Assembly (NCBI GenBank): GCA_963971425.1
Contig: OZ020517.1
Span: 746,501 to 810,500, forward strand
Source of the DNA: Bryoerythrophyllum caledonicum
Taxonomy: Eukaryota > Streptophyta > Bryopsida > Pottiales > Pottiaceae
DNA length: 64,000 nucleotides
Direction: 5' to 3'
The position numbers and the translations under genes were made by a program. Positions within the stretch are counted from its first letter, which is position 1, and every line of letters begins with the position of its first letter. Below, one piece after another: positions 56,220-64,000 of the stretch. The notes beneath the pieces are model-generated. The model searched no databases. It was given only the letters and a program-made list of their open reading frames with translations, and was not told where the DNA came from.

Positions 56220-56900
56220 TTTGGGATTTATGTTGGTTTTTGCTCCAAATTCCTATCTAACCTTCTACACCATACAAAATCCCATCTTGACACATGAGGT
56301 GTTCCTAATAAATGGCTATTTTTCCATCATTTTTTTCAAAAACAAGTTTTTGGTGCCTGAGTCAACATATATATTGCGCAGAATATATGGTATATTTCTA
56401 GCCTCTATAGTATGCAATATACTCCATGTCTGTTACAAATATGGCTTATGAAGTCAGTACATGTGTCTTGTCAAGACAAAGTCCAAAAAATCAGCACCTT
56501 ATCCAAGATATCTTCTATTCACCTAACATTTTATTGGACACAATTTCTTCACATTTTTTCAATTGACGGTTGACATTTAACAACAATATTACAAGCGGCT
56601 TCAAAACAAGTACTCTACATAGTATTTTTTTATCATTCCAAAAGTGAGTAACCTTAGTGGACTTCTACCCCACTTTTAGATTCCGAGATTGAGCTCTAAA
56701 GGCAATGTAGATGGTGTTCTTTAGGCGCAATTAATTTATAGTTTATGTTTGTGAATTGATGGAAAAATTTCCTTTGAACTCGGTACGAAAATGTCAACAA
56801 TGGTTGTAACTTAGCAACATTGTAACTTATCAGCGGTATGACTTATTGGTGGGATGAGAGTAAAGAAGTGTTTCCATTGATTAACCCTAGAACAACATGG
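56220..56900 (-). repeat. Diverged dispersed repeat, inverted copy of 3640-4450
   Basis: In reverse complement this region aligns with 3640-4450. Examples are the stretch around TTTTTGAAAAAAATGATGG (reverse of about 56323-56341) and the AATTTGGAGCAA match near 56240. It is non-coding. Confidence 0.45.
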
Positions 56901-57849
56901 CTTTTATGACCATGGCATCAACCCCCATCTCTATTCTACTATGTGCTTTAATTTTTCTATAAATATAAGTGGAAGTTTTTTAATTTCACTATTTTGAGAT
57001 AAGATCACATATCTTGTTTATATCACAAAAACCACATTTTTGTGACAATTTGAAATTATTGTAATTTTGTGAAGAAAAAGTGAAGAAAATTTATATCATA
57101 TACAAATTATGCTCAAAATTCTAAAAATTTCACCAAAGGTGAACATTATAGTGTAAAAACTTGTGGTGTAATTGAAACTTCCTTGTTCAGCTAAAATAAG
57201 AAAATCTATGAACCATGGTTTAGGGTCCAAAGGTCCAAAGTTCAAATTGCAATAACATGCTGGATTTTAGATTTAGAGCTAAGGCTAGAAGTTTTTCAAA
57301 TTCAAGTCTACATTGAAATCCATGTCACAAACATTTTCTCCTCTAGATAAAACATGATTACTTCAATTAGGTAAGTTTCACCATCATGTAAGGTAAGCCC
57401 TCCTAAAACCAACAAGCTAAGAAATGTGCATATGTGGAGAGAGGAGATAATTATACTATTATTTTTCAGTGATAGCCAATAGAATTACAATTCCAACCCA
57501 AATGATTTCATATTATTTCCATGAAAACTGAATTAGTTGTGAGTTTTCAAACTGTGAAGCCATGTTTAGTGGGTGGCCAGCAGTAGGTACCCGCCATAAC
57601 CAACAACCAAAAGTAAGGAACTTGTTGGAGCTCAATTGGTGGTAATGGGATGGAAGAGGGTTGGATATACCCCAATTTTTTAGGCTTTGGCTATGGGTTT
57701 TTGTTGGTTATGGGGAGGCTTATCGTAATGCTTCTACAATCAATAAACTCTCCACATACGAATTGGATGAAAAATGATCGTTTATATCAACTTATCATCT
57801 TGAAATGTCATCCAAAAAGTCAGTTTTTGGTTGCTTCGGCATTCCAGGG
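56901..57849. other. AT-rich intergenic DNA, nothing recognised
   Basis: No supported gene, RNA or structured repeat is visible. Confidence 0.4.
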
Positions 57850-57853
57850 TTAA

Positions 57854-58872
57854 CCCTTTAGCGCCCAGGGATGTTTATGGAAATACCAAGATTTCTACTG
57901 ATTTTTTTCTTTGAACCAGAATTGATGGAAATACAATGCCTACTACTAATATCTAACCTTACAAAATTGAACTTAACTCATGATCTCAACTTTGGGGAAA
58001 TTTTGCACAACATCCAACCGTTGATGAAATAGATTATAGTGTTTAAGGTTACCGTATATTGGTAGTGAAAACTGTGGAATTTGGAGGGTGTACTACTTTA
58101 ATTATCAATAGAGTCTTGCAAGAATTTTTTTACTTTGAATTAGAGCGGTTCACATGTGCACTAGGTTGATAGCTTGGCATTGACATATTATATATGAAGA
58201 AAATATTTATACCCAATTATTGGTGAATTTTTTCTTTTTCCTACTTGGTTGTATACAAAAATGTTCCAACCTTATAGGAATCAAAACGGAAGTTTCATAC
58301 ATGAGGAGAGAGATCAACAATCACAAAACAATGAAGAATGTCTTAACCCCTAAAGTTCCTTGACAATTTCCCTCAAAAACTATAAGTGGTACTAACTTTC
58401 AAACCACAAATCCAAAAAATAAAATAAAAATATGTCCACGAAGCTCTTATCAAAGGCTTTTATAGAATACAAATTTCAGAGAAAATTGATTTTTTTTCGA
58501 ATTTTAGGAACCTGCCCAAAAATCAAGGAATCCCCCCAAAGGAGACTCTAGTCTCCTAGGGCTTAAAGACCAAGTTCAATCAAAATTTAAGACCAAAATC
58601 AATGTGCGTGTGTGTGAAATACCACATAGTATGTGGCATAGTATTCATTGTATTCACTATATTTTAGTGTATTTGGTGTGTTTTGTGTTGTATTACCAAG
58701 TTTTCCAAGAGTTCTATAAATCCAAATCATGATCTGATTGTTGGAGAGTGTTCGTGTAATGAGTGCGCAAATCTGAACCTCATATCTCAAAGCCTAGTTC
58801 CTCATGGATTTCATGCAAATTGAGTTTGAGCACCTCCGGAGTCCCATTTCGAGCTTCCTGGGCGATAAAGGG
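57854..58872. mobile_element. 1.0-kb TTAA-flanked inverted-repeat element (piggyBac-like)
   Basis: The ends are inverted repeats of about 17 bp: left CCCTTTAGCGCCCAGGG, and the right end reversed CCCTTTATCGCCCAGGA. TTAA flanks both sides (57850-57853 and 58873-58876). TTAA duplication with CCC-starting ends is the piggyBac signature. There is no transposase, so the element is non-autonomous. Related fragments lie at 7527-7681 and 41783-42230. Confidence 0.75.
58347..58562. mobile_element. 216-bp TTAA-flanked insert nested in the piggyBac-like element
   Basis: TTAA lies on both sides (58343-58346 and 58563-58566). The ends are short imperfect inverted repeats (CCCCTAAAG and, reversed, GCCCTAGGAG), and a GGAGACTCTAGTCTCC palindrome lies near the right end. 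The related fragment at 41783-42230 lacks this segment at the corresponding TCTTTTAAAGAC site, which supports a discrete insertion. Confidence 0.65.
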
Positions 58873-58876
58873 TTAA

Positions 58877-59803
58877 GTAACATGAGCATGTTTGTTCTAC
58901 TAATAGATGATATGAACAAGGACAAATAATTTACTTTTCTGCAAAAGATTTCTTTGGAAAAAAACATTTAAAAAAACTGCTGACTGAGGTTATGAGTAGC
59001 CAGTCCAGAATTCAGCTCCTGTCCAAATCACACTAGAAGTAGATGTCCGAATCTACAAGACTGTTCTGTGTTGCAATGTTACATCGGCACCCATCAAGCA
59101 CTTAATAATTTATCCGACACAAATACTCACGTATTTGTAATGTTTGACTCATTAACTAACAAAAATAACGAAAGTCACAAGAGTCATTACATACAACACA
59201 ATTCAAGATAATGACCAATAATAAGTTTCGTCGACATAACAGTTAAGTCCTATCTAGCAGGGATTTTACACTTAACTTCAAATATCGTCTTGCAAAGACT
59301 CACATGATGCCTTCGCATCTCGTTTCAAGAATGTAAAGCGGCTACGCTCCAAAACTCCTTCCTTAAGCATACGAGGTTGTTGCACTCAGGTACATGTCTG
59401 CTGAGAGCAAACTAGCAAAACGACAACCTCCTGAAGTAGAAAAGTTAAAGAGCCGACCATTCAGGGTACAAAATTCGAAAGCCTGCCTAAGCACCGCGCC
59501 TTTGCCAGGAAAACTGATGAGAAAAGGGGGAGGAAATCCATGTCATCCTTGGCCGTACTCCAATACTTCTTCAACCCGATCCCACTCTGTAAAACTCGTG
59601 ACCCAATGGGTAAATTTATCCTTGAATATAACTCACCTGGCGAGGCAGCTTGAAGCACCAACAGAGAATGTGCCATGTTTAACTGATATTTCCTTTGAAA
59701 AAACGGTTCTTCTTTTCTCCTGGTCTACGAAGCAGAAAACGCTGGTTCTTGAGCGCTTCCATGACGAGCATTAAAACTGACTCCAATCAAAATTCTCGAG
59801 TGT
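58877..59803. other. Region downstream of the ABI3-like gene
   Basis: The part next to 59804 is presumably the 3' UTR of the minus-strand ABI3-like gene. A 126-codon plus-strand frame at 59394-59774 lies antisense to it and shows no domain, so I do not call it a gene. Confidence 0.4.
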
Positions 59804-62800
59804 CTACTCCTCCAGCTCTGTCTTTGTGGTGACCGCCATGATCTCATCAAGGGGAAAATCCAAGTTCAAACTTGGAAACCTTTCGAGAGGTTGAAGGCAA
59901 CTACTGTCAGACCCGAACGATGGACCCATGCTCATCATCATGTCCTTCAAAAACGGATCATCGTCCAGATTCGCCGGCTCTTCCTTCACGGGTTTTTCCG
60001 GAGGTCCACCTCCATAAAGCCGTTGAATGAGTAAGCCATTCTCCTTTGATGAAGTCGGTTCCTCTAGGAAACCTTTAGCCGAGCTGTGTGCAAATTTTAC
60101 CTGTACCGGATCACCTTCTAATCTCTGGGATTTTTTCTTCTTTCCTCGCAAAACCTGCAAGTGCATAGGATTTTCTAGCTCGTCAGTTAAGCAGTACCTA
60201 TGATATCGTGAAATACAATGAATAATTGGAAGAGTCAAAGAAAGTAGACCGCCAGAAGACAATTGACGGCAGCAGTCACATAAGACTTGATACCATTCTA
60301 CGAATGTGAAGATGAACTCTAGCACAATCATAAACCAAAAAACTTACATAACCCCCTTGCCGATTTCTGTATAGTAAGAGCAGATCTCCTTCAACCAAGC
60401 GGTGTGATTTCACGAATTCCCCTGCAAATCACGAAGAGAGCCACTTAGATACTAAACGTAAACAATTGATATAAAGAAATTGTTAACTGACTAATCAATG
60501 ATTGGAATAGTGACTGCTCTATAGGAACCATATCAAATTAAGATTGAGACCTAAATGAATTCGACAATTTCTAAAACCTTGATATGCAGTAAGATGCTCA
60601 CCAGTATTCTCCAATAAGTACATCCGGCTTTTGTTATTTGGCCAGAACCTACTCACAAAACATACGCATAACAGGTTACAAATTTCACGTCCATACAGAT
60701 TACAAATTTCACAGGTACTTAGTATTCACAGATATGAGAGACCAAAAAGACTCGTAACTATCAGACGCTAAGGTAAGACTAGAACATCGACCTCAAACCC
60801 ATGCTACAATTAAAATAGTATTTGGTGTCACCCACACGAAGTTTTTCAAAAGCCATATTTATTTGCTAGAAATTTGATAGTTTCTAAAAAAATAAGACTA
60901 GTAATCTCTATATAAAAGAAAACATGTGGTAGCCTGTGAAGCCGAAACTAGGATACCCGGGTACATAACAGGTATATAAGTATATGAAGGGTACAACGGG
61001 TAAATAACAGGTATATAATGGACATTTGGTTTCTGCAACTACATAGTTAGCTGACGACTGTTTATCTATCTTATTACTGCCCTTGCCCCCTCGGGACGAC
61101 AGGATAAACATATAAAATATCCTCCCGAAATATGATGGTAAAAAAAGCTTTTCCGACATATATCATAGCCTTATTTCAGCTTCTGAGGGTGACACGAAAT
61201 ACCATTTTTAGTGCATCACCGGATCTAGTAGTTGAAGCACACGTGTGAGAATGAACCTTCATAATAACAATATCGACACTTACGATGAAGTACCGGAAGT
61301 AACTAAGGGTGATGACCCCATTTTAGGCGGAGGTGTAACACTGAAAGGAAACAACAAGCAACAACAAACAGAAATTCAAGGACGGGCAAATTATTGGAAA
61401 ATCACAACCCACAAAGCAGAGCGGGAAACCGCTCTCTGATGTCTCAAGAAACACCTTAACTTACAATAAGAAGCGAGACAAAAATAAATCGCAGGAAAAT
61501 CTAGACTATTCTTGATGTACACTCAAAACCATTAACTACTCAACAACCACAAGAAAACACGGTGGGTTTCAAGAAACTCTTCTATATTCCACCCTACTTA
61601 TCATGAGGACGGTCTCAATCGGGAGAAAACCCAATGCAAAATATGACGAGAAGAGAACTAAGACCTTAGAAAACGCACCCGGTGCTGACCACCACTAATC
61701 AGGAGGAACGCAAAGAAGGAACATACGACACAGAACAAACACAAGGTTTGAAGACAAGCACCAGCCTACTCCCCATATTGCGCACTTTTTGGCGGGGAGG
61801 GGGAAGTGGGGGAGGAAGGGGGTAAAACAAAATGTTAACAAAAACGAAAAGATCCATACCTGTATCTAAGATTCCAGCTATGACCCGTGTCGAAATCTTC
61901 CATCTGTATGGAGACACCCCCTCGCATAGCAAGAAATGGCATGTGCTGCTCTGCTTCTTTCTGCAAATAATCACATTAATGTTTAAATACAAGCCAATGG
62001 CCAAAGAAAAGTTACAGTAAACATTCAATTATGCATTACTGCACCTATCTCTGCAGGTAGGTATTTCCAAGCAGATAGAACAACTAACTAACCTTTGGAA
62101 GTATGATACGCCCGAGATTGCCGACATCACTTGGTCGAAGTTCCTTCTGCAGAAGCAGAGTCAAAGAATCCATGTTGCGGCCCTGGGAAACAAACTTAAA
62201 CGCTTTAGAAAAGGAATTAATTGATGTAGAATATGAGGCATCTTAGCGATGGTAACGACATTCAGATGGATTTACCATTGACATGTATTCTGTAGATCTG
62301 AAAAACTCTGTTTTAGATCAAAAGAACAGGAAAATAACTCAAAAAATCACCGATGAAGTCCGAGCATTTCAGACAAACTGAAAACTGTACATCTCACGTG
62401 ACACAATGCACTTGCGAACTCATTAATCGAGTTATTTGACCATATCTGATCTTGTCCAGAAGTTATAGAAAAGCCGAACTTCCACCGTGGCAAAAAACCT
62501 CATATACCCAGAAGAAAAGAGACTTGGACATCATGTATAACCCTTCGGATTCATCTGTGAGAAATTTTCGAAAAATTTGAACCATACCTTCCGTCCAGCA
62601 GTCACAGAAACACTCTGAGGAGTCTGAGCTTCGGAGAGTGATATTCCTGGCCTCTTCATGTTACCGGCCGGAGGTGCACCATTCCATAGACCACCCCCAA
62701 CTGAAACAGGGGCGGCACATCCCTGGCTTGCTGCCCGTGCATGATGCTGATTCATCATGGACTGTCTTTGTCGGGCCATTCGGTTTCTCCGTGCTGCTTT

Positions 62801-63616
62801 TGTGGCCATCGCGGGAGTCTGCTCTACGGGAACCATGCCAGCGTGCGCAGTTGGAAAAGGCAACCCTGACTGCATATTACAAGCTGGTTGCTGCATTCCA
62901 TGCGCGTAGTTCAGCTGAGGTATGCACGGACCAACCATGCCGGGACTAGTGATGTCAGACTTATACATAGAATAGTCTTCTGGATTAGCAGCCACACTCA
63001 TGAAATTGCTTGGATAAAACCCAGTGTCTACTCTAAGCCCAGCATCAACCCCCGGCTCTCCCATCATTAGCCTCCGAGACTTGAAGCGCTGAAGATTCTC
63101 CATGTCTGGCTGCTCCACAGGAACTTGGGCTGGAGGAGACTGAAGAATCCCGTTGAGAATCTGGAACGCATCAGAGTCTTGCTGGAGAGTAGTCTCTCCT
63201 GTCCCGAACATTGGGAAATTCAGCGGTGGGATAGATGATTGCCCAGCATTAGATGTCTCAGAGGGTTTGCGCTCTTTCTGTTGCTTCACCCACAGCATGA
63301 TGTACCCCATCAAACTCTTAAGACCCTTCTCCCCACCGCCCAAGCTCTGGATTGCCTTGTTCAGGACACCTTCGTTTACCTTCACCTTTTTCAGCATAGC
63401 ACGTACATCGTCATCCATGAGAAGCGACAAGTGGCCAGCACCATCTCCAAGCCCTGAGCCCAATGAATGATTCCGTTCAGAGGAGGTTGACGAGCAGGAT
63501 GGGTGAGATCCGTCCTGAGAAGAGTAATCTCCACTGCTTTGAGTCTCCATGACTAAGGGAGACTGTGCACATGGAACGCTGGGCGGAGCAGACGGTTGCT
63601 GCTGAGCGACTTGCAT
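59804..63616 (-). CDS. ABI3: ABI3/VP1-like B3-domain transcription factor, six exons
   Basis: Exons in transcription order are 63616-62588, 62182-62093, 61960-61860, 60648-60602, 60421-60348 and 60154-59804. All introns are GT-AG and all joins are in phase, giving 1,692 nt and 563 aa. ABI3/VP1 factors act in the nucleus with ABA-response bZIPs and bind RY (CATGCA) elements through B3. A B1-like region is at about 76-113 (LGGGEKGLKSLMGYIMLWV), and a basic B2 motif at 274-285 (AARRNRMARQRQ). The B3 domain is at about 352-455: [66 protein letters not shown], then GGYVLRG. The C-terminus is acidic and divergent. The chosen ATG follows a splice acceptor at 63631-63632, so a 5' UTR intron or an extra first exon is likely. 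No disruption is seen. Confidence 0.9.
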
Positions 63617-64000
63617 TTTAACGCACGCACCTGTAATGCAAGGCACAACATATTTAAACAAACCTGTATAATTCCTACGATATGAACATTAATAGCCAAA
63701 AAAAAACCATGCTGAGTGCTACAAACCATGAAACAAATACGAAAGCATAGAATGCGCACGCAGACAGTTCGCCTTTCACAGGAACTTCGAGACCAAATGA
63801 GCGGATGCCACATAAATCTAATAGAGACGCCGCCTTCTTCACTTGAGACTGCACGGCTTAAAACCTTGACCATGTTGCCCATGCAAGCGACTCGAGTATG
63901 ACAGCATTTTATAGTTAAAAAATTTCCAAAATCAAACCGTGAAGTGCCGCCACTTCTTGGAACATCCTCTGCACTACGACTTTCTGTTACGGAAAGGCAT
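63617..64000 (-). other. 5' region of the ABI3-like gene
   Basis: A pyrimidine-rich stretch ending TTGCATTACAG directly precedes GTGCGTGCG and the start ATG, consistent with a splice acceptor (exon from 63630). The upstream exon or UTR therefore lies further right, possibly beyond the window. A frame at 63553-63882 crosses this junction and is not convincing as protein. Confidence 0.5.

Noticed and set aside
59394..59774. 126-codon plus-strand frame as a gene
   Set aside because: It lies antisense to the probable 3' UTR of the ABI3-like gene and has no domain.
60154..60331. Using the acceptor before GTACTGCTTAACTG as the start of the last ABI3-like exon
   Set aside because: That join is out of phase. 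The acceptor TTGCAG at 60155-60160 gives GGYVLRG in phase, matching the B3 C-terminal strand.

Overview
The window looks like nuclear DNA of a streptophyte plant, most likely a non-seed land plant (bryophyte or lycophyte grade) or a close algal relative. The grounds are an ABI3/VP1-type B3 transcription factor with canonical GT-AG introns, a plant calcium-dependent protein kinase, a plant DC1 (divergent C1) protein, and a dense nest of transposable elements including a LINE type best known from green algae. There is no operon structure. A 200-base run of N (31167-31366) marks an assembly gap. The species cannot be named from sequence alone.

Layout. 1-5.8 kb: a divergent protein-kinase-like gene, a cluster of GC-rich GACGTC palindromes, a broken FCP1-type phosphatase gene and a diverged repeat. 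5.8-7.8 kb: a 5'-truncated LINE copy interrupted by a TA-flanked inverted-repeat element, then a palindromic 153-bp CACTA-type MITE. 7.8-15.4 kb: low-information repeat DNA, a 54-bp minisatellite, a decayed gag-like ORF on the minus strand and a GAGGTCCGCGCT minisatellite. 15.4-41.8 kb: one long LINE (ORF1 plus a very large ORF2) split inside its reverse transcriptase by two independent insertions. The first is a 4.2-kb CACTA element (20270-24466) carrying gene fragments and a second copy of the 153-bp MITE. The second is a 12.5-kb inverted-repeat DNA transposon (24771-37311) carrying a DDE-like transposase gene and a second large ORF on the other strand. 41.8-48 kb: a piggyBac-like repeat fragment, an intronless CDPK gene and a two-exon DC1 gene. 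49-55.6 kb: a 25-bp tandem repeat, Helitron helicase and Rep relics on opposite strands, and a truncated Ty1/copia element. 55.6-59 kb: diverged repeats and TTAA-flanked elements. 59.8-63.6 kb: a six-exon ABI3/VP1-like gene on the minus strand.

The three genes that look intact (CDPK, DC1 protein, ABI3-like factor) belong to families tied to calcium and abscisic-acid/stress signalling, but nothing in the sequence shows that they are co-regulated. The nested elements give an order of events. The LINE inserted first. The CACTA element and the 12.5-kb element then landed in its RT domain, each leaving a clean target duplication (AGT and AATT), and a MITE later landed in the CACTA element. Removing the two large insertions restores a continuous RT protein sequence at each junction.

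The most unusual content has two parts. (1) The LINE ORF2 carries a 2A-like motif near its start, an APE endonuclease, RT, an extra domain that may be PCIF1-like, RNase H, and a C-terminal PD...EFK endonuclease-like region, i.e. a Dualen-like dual-endonuclease plan. (2) The 12.5-kb transposon has a transposase with VDGMDQ / DNCTREN / HTHEDIDQ motifs. Its partner ORF, possibly ParB-like and methyltransferase-like, stays in one frame for 1,263 codons while holding 11 stop codons and no frameshift.
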